NCBI GenBank assembly: GCA_013398275.1
Contig: VZSE01004866.1
Coordinates: forward strand, 2,188,783 to 2,252,782
Direction: 5' to 3'
Origin: Promerops cafer
Taxonomy: Eukaryota; Chordata; Aves; Passeriformes; Nectariniidae
Length of the DNA: 64,000 nt
Shown: piece after piece, positions 25,493 through 37,058 of the stretch
Position numbering within the stretch: position 1 is the stretch's first letter
Layout of the letters: each line of letters starts with the position of its first letter
Program-made: the position numbers and the translations under genes
Notes under the pieces: generated by a model
The model's input: the letters and a program-made list of their open reading frames with translations, nothing else
The model's database searches: none
What the model was told of the DNA's origin: nothing

Positions 25493-28225
25493 CAAATATC
25501 TCCATGACTAGTCATAAAAATAGGTTGATCATAATAAAAGCAAAGGATCAAAAGAATGAAAAGGTTTGGTTTGCCTACTAACATTCAGAAGTGTGACAAA
25601 AATAAGCACTTGAGGTAATAACAATTGTAAATTATTTAAAAATGAAAGAAAAATATAAACAACAATAAAGCCAAAAATGTCTACCAATACTTGGCCATCT
25701 GCTTCAACCCCAGGAAGGGCATTGCTTTCTGTGTGTTTTACTCTTTTGTTTGATTTGTCCTAAAGGTCACAAAGCAAGATTATCTTCTCTTCTGCACAGG
25801 GCTATTGGACACCTTAATAGATTTCATTACAAGGGCCATTTCTCTGACATTCAGTTGACATTTGACTGTTCATGACCACTCCTGAAGTGACAGAAAATAT
25901 GTGCAAATCTACCTAGACATGTGTGGTAGAGAGCGGGAAAAAAATTCAGGTGGAAGGAATATCAGAATTGTCTTTGACATGACCATTTTCACACGTTTTA
26001 AGTGTTCGAAAACACAGAGACTGAAAAAAGCACTACTCCAACTCTTCTTCAGTACTTAAAACAGTGAAGTCAATAATGGGATTTTTAATGTAGTGGTTTG
26101 AGCAGAAAAAATGACTAGGGACTGAGGTGAGAAAGGGATTACATTCAAAAGTGCACAACAGACTTGGGTGACTGGCTCCACTTGTTTTATCTTAATTGTA
26201 CATACAAATTAAGTGATAGGTAAAATGAAATAAAAGGAGTCTTACCTAAGTGTCTAATTGCAAAATGTACATTGCCCTAGAAAAAAAACTTAGCTGGAAA
26301 AACTTCATCGCCTCTTGGTTTGTATCATCATTGCTCACCCTTTGCCAAAAAGACATTGGCTGTCACTCATCTGAAGGAATTCCTCTCTTTTTTAGAGTAC
26401 TTGAGGATACCAGCTCCCAAAATTACTCAGTAGTTTGGAAGATGCTAACTGCCAGTTTGGGCCACAAGCCCTGCAAAGGACTTGCCATTTTCCTTGGATT
26501 CCTGGCCTCCTTCCCAAGTCAATCACCTTGAAACTGTCAGATTTGTTTCACTTCACCTCAGACAAATTTAAAAATAAAAGCCTTAAATTTATTCCTGCAA
26601 AAGAAAACATTTCATTCTTGATTATGATACTTAAAAGACACTTTAAAATATAAAGCATGAAAGAAATAAATTGACATTTAAGGAAAAGCTGACATAAATG
26701 CTCTTTCTTCCCTTAGACACATCCAGTGGAAGTTCAGCACCTTCTAAAGAAAAGCTATAGACAAGAGTTTCAGGATTCACACATCCATCAGAAGCAGCGT
26801 GCAAACTACAAACTGAAAAACATCACTCGGAAGAATTGTCTTAGAAGGGGACCTCTGTGAATCTTTATTCAGAAATAGAAGCTAAAAGGGCAGCAGCTCA
26901 TTCTCTGAAACATTTTCATTTCCAGATGACCTAAAAGGTTAGCTTGGAAGCTAGCAATCTATTCTTCATAAATATGCCTTTTTAACTTTTAATATTATTT
27001 TAATTTTTCTTGAAGACTATTCCTGTCATACTAGTAACACTGATGACAGAGCTGGCCCTTAGGAAGCTCCCTGTTCTTCTCTATTAGTCTGGGGAGTACA
27101 GCTGTCTCCAAAATAAAGAGCTACCCAGACTGCACAAATTACTTTCATATTAATGTTTAAGTACTTGAAGTATGTTATGTGATGTATTAAGTACTCAAAT
27201 GTACTCACATGTCTGACTCTGCCAAACACCATTTCCAAACTAAACTCTTAGTCTCTGAAAACCAAGTATTCCCCTCCCTTTAAAACTTAAATCCACTGGT
27301 CTCAAAGCACTCCCAGCAGACTAATCTTCATAAAGAACACAGTGGAGCTTTCATTTTCTCTTATAAGACCAAACAGTGGCATCTCCTATTCTTCTAAGAG
27401 CCACAAAATGCACACTCAACTCAATCATGTCCTTTGGGGAATTAAAACCCACAACACTTGCTTCTCTGGAGAATCTTCTAACTAATGAGATTTATCTGAC
27501 CAGCTAAGAGCATGGGCATGAATCAACAAAGAGCAAGGGCATAAATCAATAGCCTAATAAGTTAGGACTCCTGCTCCTGGCACCTGGATTCTAATAAAGA
27601 ACATGCCCTCAGCCTCTGGGGAAAACACAAAAAGTTTCTGAAGGAAAAAATAAAAAATAAAATCCACCTTTCCCAGCTGAATACTCCTGCCAGTATTAGT
27701 GAGAGTCACACATCCTGAGATTCTCACAATTATCTTAATAATCTCCTTACTTCAGTTTGAAACAACTGAGAGACAGGGGACAAAGAGCCTTCCACCACTA
27801 CCATGGGGGCTGCCACAGTCTCTGTTGTATTGCTTGTGCCACCTCCTGGTTCTGCCCTCCAGCTGAGATGGTGGAAGGGAGGAAGCACAAACCAGTACCA
27901 AGCTGAACCAGGGATGCAGAAGCAGTAGTTCCTTGGATGTCATCACAGCTCTCAGATTCTGTGCTGCAGTTTGCTCTTCTGGAAAGGAGGACTGGGAGAA
28001 CCAACTGTTCAGCCCCTGCAAACATAGCTAAAAGCAAAAATCCACTTCCTGATCAATACAACTTTGATGATTGTTAACTATGATCAATCCCGTTCCCCCT
28101 CAGGTACCTGCTGACAAACCAGACTCTCGGGGAATAAAACTTGCCAAATTTATTATAGAACAGTACTGCCCTCCTGTGGCCAAAGACTATTCCAAAGAAG
28201 CGAATCTTTTGATGGTTTCTCTGTA

Positions 28226-28279
28226 TTCCTTCCTTCCTTCCTTCCTTCCTTCCTTCCTTCCTTCCTTCCTTCCTTCCTT
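28226..28279. repeat. TTCC tetranucleotide microsatellite
   Basis: About 13 perfect TTCC units. Read in frame they give a spurious Ser-Phe-Leu-Pro repeat peptide. Likely length-polymorphic. Confidence 0.97.
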
Positions 28280-31200
28280 ACAGCCTGCTACCCACCTTTC
28301 TGAAAGGAACTGACAACTGGGAGACTCACCTGCAAGCCTCTCCAAAACCTAGATCCAAAGCTGGTTTGGGCATATCAAGGCATAGAAGCTGAACAGAAAG
28401 GTAAGCAGTAGACATCATCCCAGTCCCTCTGGTTCTTTACATTCCTCCTGATGATGCTCTTCACATGAGAAATTATTATCTGCATTCATCTTCAGTGGTG
28501 ACATTTGATAGCGACAGCATTTCTTTCTGAGCACTGTCATTAATCATTCCTCTTCTACCTTAGATTTACTGCCTTTTAATAATCCAAAAGTAGAATGTGC
28601 CCATTTTCAGACTGAGACAATCTATTCCTCCACTGGGAGCAAGCATGGACCTTCCAGACCTCCCCCAAACCCATGTAAGAAAACCAAATTTTTCTGACTT
28701 AGAAGTCTTTTGGATCAGGTCCTGAGTGACGTGGCAAACACAATGTGAGAGTTTGCAGACAGACACAGCAATAACAGAGACTGTGATGGGACTGACACAC
28801 AGCTCCCCACAGCAACACCCAAGCCCCCAGGCTACAGAATTGATGTGCAAAGCAGATTACATCATCCCACCCTTGAATACAAAAAGTTCACTCTGAAATC
28901 CCCAAAACTTAGCCAACAAAAGTATCACTTAACCAAAAAAATTACAACTTTTTCTTGGATGAAATACTTGGAGATAATAAAAACCTCTTAAATATCTATC
29001 AGTCACACACCTGAGAAAACACTGCTGCAATAAAGGATTTACATAAATGAGAGGACAAATGTAGCTTAAAGCAGTCAAAATTCTTCACCATTATGTCAAA
29101 GTGTTGTTGAAAGCCAAGACACAGTTTCTGTGGAGATTCATTTCACTTCACATATTTCATGGAACAGGCTTGGCCCAGTCTATTTTACCTGCCAACAGTC
29201 AGTTAATATGACTCAGCTTTTTTGCCCAGCTGTCAAAGGCTGAAGAAATAAGGATAAGCAGCTCCATCTTCCTCTTCTGATTTCCAGCTATGCAATACAA
29301 GAATTATTTACCTTTCCTTTTCACAATATGTGTCTCTAATCAAGTCTGATTTCAATTTACACATATGTTCCAGTATCTTCTATACCGGATTTTTGTGTTG
29401 CTCCATTCAAGTCAAAGAAACCAGTCACAAATAATCCATATAGCCAGAGAAATTTTGGGGATACATGTGCTAAAAATATGTAAAAATACTGTTAGTCATT
29501 TCTGGAAAACAAACAGCCCAAAACAGGGAACAAATAAGAATCCTGGGCTACAACAAACTTCCTTGGACATAGCCATAGTTTTTCAATGCACTGGAATGCA
29601 GCTGACAATGCCCACTCCAAAACACAATTTTGTTCTGGTTAAAATAAAAAACCCCTTCTGTTTCAGGTAAGTACTGAGAGCAAACTTAACTTGCTGCCTA
29701 ATTTATGAACAATTAATTTTAATGATCATCTCAAGAGAAACAGCATCTGCTTAGCATTAGGTTCCAGAAGGGTCTGTAGAATGTGATGAAAAATGAGGAC
29801 TTCATACCCAGCTGAGTACATAGAGACAGGCAGGGCAGGATAAGGAATAATTCTCAATCTCTTGGAAGTCTGTGAAAAGACATTTCACCTATGCTTCCCT
29901 TCCAAGAACATTTTGTACAGACCAAGCATATAGAACTGCAGTCTGGAAGGAAGGAGAATATTTGAAAAGGTTTTATCCACAAGATGACAGTGAACAGAGC
30001 TCACTTGCTCATGAATTCTGTGTAATCACTGTTAAGAGTCACGGGCTTGCTAGCATTTGGTTTAATTGGGCAGAGAAACCATGTCTTCTGGTTGGAGTTA
30101 CAAAAAACAACAGCATTTTTCAGCTGTTGTTTCAGCAGCTCAAGCTCCATTGCAGATTTGCAGCAAGGACGTTGCACTGGCCACATCTTTCAGCAATGTG
30201 TCCTGTAGGACAGGTGAAGAAGGATATCAGATTTCTGCTGGGAACCCTGGAGACATCACCCATTTCCTTTTGTGTACCTTCTTCCTAACCCTATGGCAAT
30301 GAACAGCCAACAGATGTTGCTACTCACTCCCAAGTGCAGTAAATTTTTGATTTCTCATTTTAATTTTCCATCTTTTCTGATCAGTTTTTTATTTTGGATG
30401 CTATCTAGGAAAAAAACAAAAATTAGTAAGCGGCTCATATTTACATTACCATTTATTTCTGGCTGCTGTATTTGTCATCTGTAGTGCTCAATATTAGTTA
30501 TGCCACATGTAACAGTCTCCAGAATAATTATTTCATTTAACCACTTTTCCCCAGAAAACTATTTTCTTGACAATTACCCTGATTTCTTTTCTGATGGTAG
30601 CCCATCTCGCAGAAGCAACAGAATCCAACTGAAAAAGCAAGGATAATAGGATGCCACCAGCTAGTGCAGGCTTTTCTGCCTCTCCTCTTGCTTTTTGACC
30701 CAGGCTATGGCAAAGAAGGTCAGTTCATCATCCTTCCCATAGCACACACTCACCATTTCTCTTCTATTTGTAAGCTCAGTACTCCTTGCTGTGTTGTAAA
30801 ATCCTACCTGCTCTCCTTTGCAGCACATCTCTACCTGGATAGTGCGTACTTCAGGCAAGGAACAAGTCTTCTTCTGGCTCCTAAGTCCTTTTTCAGGCTG
30901 TTGCACACAAGAACATACAAATCCATGAGAATTGCTCCCATTCCTGAGAATGGTATGACCTCAACTCCCTCTACAATTATTGTCCTTTTGGGTTCACTCC
31001 TCTTGACCAGATGTTCAGCCACTGCTACTCAGGCTTTGTACATCTGAATGCCTCCTAGTCAATAAGGTTAACAAAATACTCTGAAATCAGTGTTTGGCTG
31101 GTGAAGTCCTTCTAACTCAACTGCGGTCTCTCCCACCTTGAGGAATTCTCCGTGATGCCCACTAGGAAGCACTAAGATCTCAGACATAGCAAGGGATGTA

Positions 31201-32728
31201 GATTTTTTCCTAGCTCTGAAATCCTCCCTTTGAACTTTCTATAGGAAAAGTAGATATTTCTGCTGGACTGGAAGAACCCATCTGCTTATTTGCTCCATTT
31301 TCTACAGCTCCCATTACCCTTCTTCTGCCTAAATAGCTGAAAATTCAGGAACAGTAATGAGAATGAAATGTAATGAGAATGAAAATTACTCCTTTTAACA
31401 TTCTCAAGTATTCATGCCAGAGCTTGTAATACTCTAAAATGCCAAGCCACTGCTGGAGGCTGCTCACCAAACATTAATTCCCCATATAACAGTAACTTGA
31501 AAAATATTGCTGCTTCTCTTCACAAGTTCTGATAACAAACATGCCAGAAAATAGAGGTGCTTCTGTATGTCTCAAAAGATATAAAAAGATACTGAGCTAC
31601 ATCTGAATAATCCAAACTGCAACATACAACTCTTCCTTGCACATGTAGGAAAAGAGAGCCAGAAGTTTTGAAAGGTACAGGTGTTTGGTAAAGTTTGAAA
31701 GCTATGTACACAATGGAAAAGGAACGGGAGAAAAATAATGTACCTATTATGAATATAAACTTAGAAAGCTGTGATGCTTTCATCACAAAGCCAATTCTAA
31801 GAGTAAAAAATGGAGAGCTCATGAAGGTATGTAAACAAGGAATAGCATGATCTAAGGGAGATGGGAAGAGGAAGAAGTAAGCAAGGCAGAGAAGCAAGAG
31901 GCAGAAATGATTCAGGGCAGCAGGACACACAGGTACACTTGCTGAAGACCTCCTTTTGTCACAGCTCACCGTGAAAATCAGCACTGCAGAAGCCATTGGC
32001 ATTGCACACATTTTTGAGGAGAAACGGGGATCAAGTGAAGCTGCAACCATACTCGGAAGGAGCCCTTAACTAAATTCCTGACAAAAAGGACACAGCTGCT
32101 CTGACAGAAAACTGATGTAAAGGAGCACATCTGTCAGGTTTGTTTCTATACTGCACTGTCGAATTCCAGAAAGGATGATCAGGAGGAATGGAGTTACAAT
32201 CAATTATCTATAATAGGATGATGAGAGAGAAATACAGCACTTCAGTATATGGTTTTCAAGGAGATGGCACTTGGCATTCTTTTAGAATACTTTTTGTTAT
32301 TTCATGTTCTGTTCCACTGAACAGCTCTTGCATTTTTTTTATTGAACTAGAATCAACCATGAGTTCCACTGATGAGCTTCATCTCAGAGAGGAGCAGCAT
32401 TTTACAAGAAGGTGAGATACCTGTCAGCAATTCATTTGTTCATTTTACATTCATTGTTTATTTTATACTAATAAACTACAGCCCAAATTCTATTCAAAAG
32501 TTACCTATATACTTACTATTAAAAATGCAAGTAGTCTCACAACAGTATAGTTCATAGATTATAAAACACTAGTACCAGAATTATAAACCAAAGATGGTTT
32601 CTGGGACTCTGAGTTCTTGAGAAACCACCTCTCATTTCAAATTTTGAACATATTCAGTACCTAAACTCCATCTCATTGAAACAAGTCAAGATTCCACTTA
32701 AAAAATCCTTATTCCCTGCACACTTATG

Positions 32729-32750
32729 AAAAAAAAAAAAAAAAAAAAAA
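32729..32750 (+). repeat. A22 homopolymer
   Basis: Twenty-two A in a row with no recognisable retrocopy upstream. Confidence 0.95.
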
Positions 32751-34428
32751 CCAACAGCCTTTAAAAGTATGTGTTGAGAATTGGATACAAAGAAAAGATG
32801 GATTCACCCCTGCAACCAAAAGTCATCTAGAACTGCAGTCAGGAGCACTAAACAAAGAGCCAAGAAGGCCAGTGAGTTCTTTGTTTCTTCTCAAAACAAG
32901 TCATGGCTCACTTTAATGAGCTGCAAAGATCATTTCTGAAAGGGCAGAATTGATAAGTTGATTTTCATACACGTATCTTCAGCATCAGCCCTAAACAATT
33001 TAGCTGAGGAAGTAATTTCAGGAGGAAAACAGCAATAGTAATCTGTTATAACTTCTGAAAATTAACTATTCTAGAGGGATGTTTTGTAATAATATTATGC
33101 CAACACTTGCGTTTTTCTTCCACTAAAATTAAGTGCATAGAGGAAATAATCCACTATATGAGAATACATATTTTAAAATAAATTTCCAACTGGTTAGTTC
33201 TCTTTGATGTTCCAGTAATTCACATTAAAGACATAAGCAAGAAGGGAATGTAAAAACAAGCATTTCCCCAGTTCATCTTTTCAGCATGTTATGTAATTCA
33301 TTTTCTTCAGTCTGACATTGTTTAACTTTCTGCTTGAATGCACAGAATTAAATCCAAGGAAAATAAAGAAGCTATTTCAGAAAAAGAAAACAGTTACATA
33401 GATTAACTTAGTTTAAATGCACAAAAAAAAAGTCTCATTCACACTACAACAGAGTAGTTTTCCTACGATTCAGACTTGGAACAAAGCAGACATAAAACTT
33501 CTGATGTTGGAAAAGGACACATTCTCTGGGTTTGCTTGGACAGGAAAGTGAAAGTGACCCATGCAGAGAATCATGCAGACAGGAGCTGTGATGCAGCCTG
33601 CTCTTCTGTGAGCTGAAAATGGAGTTTTCCCAGAGAAGGCAGGTTTACAGCAATGTCTCAGGTACAGCTGGCAGCCTCTGGCCCACTGAGGGATGAGCAT
33701 GTAAAGTGCTTTTAAGACAACTGTGACTTTCCATCCCAGTGAGCTAATGCAGATGCCTTAAGGGAATATCAGAAGAATCCAGGTCTTTTTAGCCCTGCTG
33801 AAGTAGTCAAAATTGATGTCTAAAAGCTGATTCTGACCTTGGTCTGAGATTTACAGAACAGCTCACAGTGAAAGAACAGGCTTAATCCCTTGACAAACAG
33901 GATCGTGTCTTCAGTGAGAGAGCTCAGCTCAATTAGTCCAGATATGTATCTCTAACAGTCTTGTCCTGGAAAACTTAAAGCACATCTGAATAAATTCTCT
34001 TTAATTTAAGGTGAATTAGAGTACAAGGAACTACATATCTCTCTAGAAAATCAATGTATAAGATCCACAAAGATGCTTTCTCTCTTATTACTAAAATAAA
34101 TTAAAAGAAGAAATAGGTTCCCTCCCTGTTTACAAAACCATACTGAGAGATGGATGCCAGGCACAAAGAATGTTTTGTGTCACCAAGTAAAGACAACCAT
34201 GCATCTCCAAAGCCATCTTGATTTGTAAAGCTCCTGTCCCATCAATTAACCCAGGAGAATTTGTCAAGAATGAACCTGGATCTGTATAGGACCAAAAAGC
34301 CTTCAAACTATTAATACCTAATCCAAAACATTAATAAAACCCCTGCAGGTGCAAGTAGAGCCAGTAGGATTACACAAAGTGTTGAGGTACCTTTGTGGCT
34401 CTTCACAAGACCAGGCTGTAGCTCACTG

Positions 34429-34565
34429 CTGAGTGAGTTCAGTTTGTTCAGCCTGGAGAAGAAAAGGCTTTTGGGGGACCTTAGAGCAGCTTCCAGTGCC
34501 TAGAGAGGCCCTGCAAGAGAGCTGGAGAGGGACCCTTAATCAGGGAGTGTAGTGATAGATAAAAT
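34429..34565 (+). mobile_element. CR1 LINE internal 3' fragment
   Basis: The sense-strand CR1 landmarks TTCAGCCTGGAGAAGAAAAG, CCTTAGAGCAGCTTCCAGTG and GAGAGCTGGAGAGGGACCCT are present in order. The element stops inside the GGAGTGTAGTGATAGATAAA block, exactly where the first chemokine-like duplicate begins. The truncated 3' side suggests a rearrangement boundary rather than a normal CR1 end. Confidence 0.8.
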
Positions 34566-35345
34566 TGCTACTTCCTCCTTTTTTTCCCTTTTCCCACTCT
34601 TGCCCTGATTTTCCTCGGGGCTCTTGTTATGGAGCTGCATGTGCCAGCCTGGCTCTTGGCAGGTTTCGGCTCTGGCCAGTCCATGCCAGGGACCAAACAG
34701 AATCTGAAAGTTGCAACACGGTGGCTGCTGCTTCCCCTTCTGTGGTTTCCTTGCCTTCAGCTCAGCAAATCTGGGTGCTCCTGACAATGCCCTTGTTATG
34801 ATGCACTCATTTTCTTTCCATTTCCCAATTATGATGCTCTTATTTTCTTACAGTTTCCCCATCTGAGGGCCATCTATGTGATCCCAGCATTGCTGAGTCC
34901 GCCCAGAAGCCAGGTATGTTCACCCTTCCCAGAAGACAGCCCCATCCCCATTGATCCCCCAAGTCCCTGTGGAGAGCTGGGAGTGGGTGCTGCCAGGGCA
35001 GCAGGTGGGATACTCCTGTGCACCTCTCCCCAACAAAAAGGAAGCATCAGGCCCCCAAGGAGGAAGGCGAGTGCAGAACATCCCCCTGAGTACCTGCCAA
35101 AGCAGATTTTAGCTGGTGCCCAGCTGTGCAAGCAGAGACTCCTGAACTGAGGAAGATGCTCTGGCCTCTCCCTCATCCAGTTCCAGTATTAACCCTACTG
35201 GCACCCCAGCATGGTTCTGGGGGTGACTGGTGCTGTCTCCAGGCACTGTTCAGGCTGTGCCAGCGAGCTGACAGCAAGGTCTTTGTGCCAGCAGGGCAGG
35301 CTCAGTGTCCACAAGAATGGATTGGTGAGTCCCCAGAGCTGACAC
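34566..35345 (+). pseudogene. Decayed duplicate A of CC chemokine gene
   Basis: Two blocks match the intact chemokine gene. The upstream block (about 34690-34825) shares the order AATCTGAAAGTTGC, TTCCCCTTCTGTGGTTTCCT and TGATGCACTCATTTTCTTTC. A second block from 34913 (GTATGTTCACCC, then AGCCCCATCCCCA) matches the first bases of intron 1 at 37059, including the splice donor. The TATA region, 5' UTR and signal-peptide exon between them are lost. A frame at about 35268-35345 reads KVFVPAGQAQCPQEWI, which may be a worn exon 3 but is weak. No intact protein can be made. Copy B also shares the CTTGCTACTTCCTCC block at its left edge. Confidence 0.5.
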
Positions 35346-35894
35346 TCCATGGTCCCCAGCCCTCTTTTCCCCTCCTGCAGTACCAGGCCAGCAAGCTGAG
35401 CCAGGCAGGGACCAGTGAAGAGGGATTCTACAACTTTTCCCCAATAACCAGCAGGAGCTGACACAGTTGGCACGGAAGGTGAGGTTAGGGGTCTTTCATG
35501 CCCCATGTCTGGCAGCACACAGGCCAATAATCCACCAGGGATGCTCTGGTAGCTAGTTGCAAACCACCCACCAGACCCTCATTTACCCAAAAAGGCTCGT
35601 TTCTGCAGAAATTAGGTATTTTGAGAGGGTACATGATTTTATCAGTGGTCCCTGTGGCTAGTGGTTCTCACTAGCCAGGCAGCCCACTAGCAGTGCTGGG
35701 CAAGGAGTAACCAGGCTCGCCAGGGGAGTATGGCACTGACACCAGCTGCCTCTGTGCCATCCCCTCAGGGGCTGCACCTGCCAGCTGGGGGGCACCTCAG
35801 ACACACCACCACAGCAAAATTCTTGCTTGACAAAGGTAGGATATAATCAATTCTCTGTTCCCCTCAAAAGGGCACACTCAGAAAGCAAGCTATG
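35346..35894. other. Spacer between chemokine duplicates
   Basis: GC-richer than the desert to the left, with no recognised exon. It carries the short dispersed repeat at 35798-35851. Confidence 0.4.
35798..35851. repeat. Dispersed repeat copy, matches 9716-9769
   Basis: Second copy of the roughly 54-base repeat at 9716-9769, in the same orientation, about 85 percent identical. It lies immediately upstream of duplicate B. Confidence 0.5.
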
Positions 35895-36308
35895 AAACTT
35901 GCTACTTCCTCCTTTTCCAGTGTCTGGCCTGGCTCTGGTTTTCCTCAGAACTCTGGACAGCGAAGTTCATGTCCCAGCCAGGCTCTCAGCCAACAGGTCA
36001 TTGCAGCAGTAGCAGGTGTCGTGTCACGGGCTTGGGCTCTGGCCATTCCCACCAGACACTCAAATGGAATCTGAAAGTTGCAGATCTGTGGCCAGTACTT
36101 CCCCTTCTGTGGTTTCCTTGATCTCTTCAGCTCAGCAAAACTGAGAAATCCTGGCATAATTTCCCTGTCATGATGCACTCATTTTTTCTCCTGGGTGAAT
36201 AGGAGGGAAGTAGCAGCAGGGACTGAGCACTGTATAGAGGAAAACCCTGCAGCCACCCCAGCTCCAGCCAAACTTGTGTTCCCTCAGCCCCTGCAGCACC
36301 ATGAAGTT
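35895..36308 (+). pseudogene. Duplicate B of CC chemokine promoter and start, cut by CR1
   Basis: This copy aligns with the intact gene from the upstream block (AATCTGAAAGTTGC, TTCCCCTTCTGTGGTTTCCT, TGATGCACTCATTTT) through the 5' UTR. CCCCAGCTCCAGCC and a CCCTCAGCCC block lead to an ATG at 36301-36303 in the same place as the intact start. Only the first two codons (Met-Lys) remain before the CR1 3' end takes over. The TATAAAAG of the intact gene is replaced by a sequence around GAATAGGAGG. The rest of the coding region is absent. Confidence 0.65.
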
Positions 36309-36720
36309 CACAGAAACAAACTGTAGGATCATTTATGTTGGAAAAGACTTTTAAGATCATCAAGTCCAACTGTTAAGCCAGCATTAGAAAGTCCACCACC
36401 AAACTATGTCCCTAAGCACCACATCTACATGTCTTTTAAACATCTTTAGGGATGGAAACTCTTCCCCAGGCAGCCCGTTCCAGTGTTTGACAACCCATTT
36501 AGAGAAGAACATTTTCATAGCACACCCTCCTTCAATGTGAAGCCACTTTGTCTCATCCTATCACTTGTTACCTGGCAGAAGAGAGCAACCTCCACCTCAC
36601 TACAGCCCTCCTTTCAAGAAGTTGCAGAGAGCAGTAAGGTTCCCCCTCAGGGGGGCCTCCTCTTCTACCATCAAACAAACCAGATCCTTCAGCTGCTCCT
36701 CATAAGACTTGTTCTCTCTT
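36309..36720 (-). mobile_element. CR1 LINE 3' end inserted in chemokine locus
   Basis: The plus strand is the reverse complement of a CR1 3' end: TAGGATCATTTATGTTGGAA and AAGATCATCAAGTCCAACTG at the 3' terminus, then CCAGGCAGCCCGTTCCAGTG and CCCTCAGGGGGGCCTCCTCT further 5'. It lies between duplicate B and the promoter of the intact gene, so its insertion or a linked deletion removed the body of copy B. It is 5'-truncated at about 36720. Confidence 0.9.
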
Positions 36721-36846
36721 GAATCTGAAAATTGCTGCCCTGTGGCTGGCACTTCCCTCTCTGAAGTTTCTTTGCCTTACATAATTTTCCTGGTATGATA
36801 CACTCATTTTCTTTCTTGAAACCCTGTGCCCACCCCGTGACAGGGG
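36721..36846 (+). promoter_or_regulatory. Upstream region of intact chemokine gene
   Basis: Conserved with duplicates A and B: AATCTGAAAATTGC, ACTTCCCTCTCTGAAG, and TGATACACTCATTTTCTTTC. In A and B the middle block contains TGTGGTTT, the RUNX core, at 34741-34748 and 36108-36115. In the active gene the same place reads TGAAGTTT. ETS-like TTCC elements remain. Function is inferred only from conservation between copies. Confidence 0.5.
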
Positions 36847-36854
36847 TATAAAAG
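36847..36854 (+). promoter_or_regulatory. TATA box of CC chemokine gene
   Basis: TATAAAAG lies 103 bases before the start codon. This predicts transcription start near 36877-36880 and a 5' UTR of about 70 bases, normal for a CC chemokine. The aligned site in duplicate B is destroyed. Confidence 0.8.
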
Positions 36855-36949
36855 GAGATCAGCAGGAGCAGGGGCTACCGTGCAAAGGAGCACCCCATAG
36901 ACACCGCAGCTCCAGCCTCACTCGTGGCTCCCTCAGCCCTCCCAGCATC

Positions 36950-37058
36950 ATGAGGGTCCTTGCAGCCGCCCTGACTGTTCTGCTCCTTGTGGCCATCTGC
37001 TCCCTGGCGGAGGCTGATCTCAGAGTCTCCAGGAATGCTGAACTTCCTATGAAGAACG
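36950..37058 (+). CDS. CC chemokine exon 1 (coding part)
   Basis: Encodes the signal peptide and 14 further residues, then the first base of a Glu codon. The donor is GTAGGT. A typical CC chemokine exon 1 stops soon after the signal peptide. Confidence 0.9.

Larger units (their letters stand above)
25493..34428. other. Gene-free intergenic DNA
   Basis: No coding exon recognised. The stretch contains a TTCC microsatellite at 28226-28279 and an A22 tract at 32729-32750. A hydrophobic 176-codon minus frame at 31520-32050 was examined and rejected. Confidence 0.5.

Noticed and set aside
28226..28279. Ser-Phe-Leu-Pro repeat peptide
   Set aside because: Produced only by the TTCC microsatellite.
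31520..32050. 176-codon hydrophobic minus-strand open frame
   Set aside because: Phe/Leu-rich because the complement is A/G-rich. No topology or motif suggests a real membrane protein.
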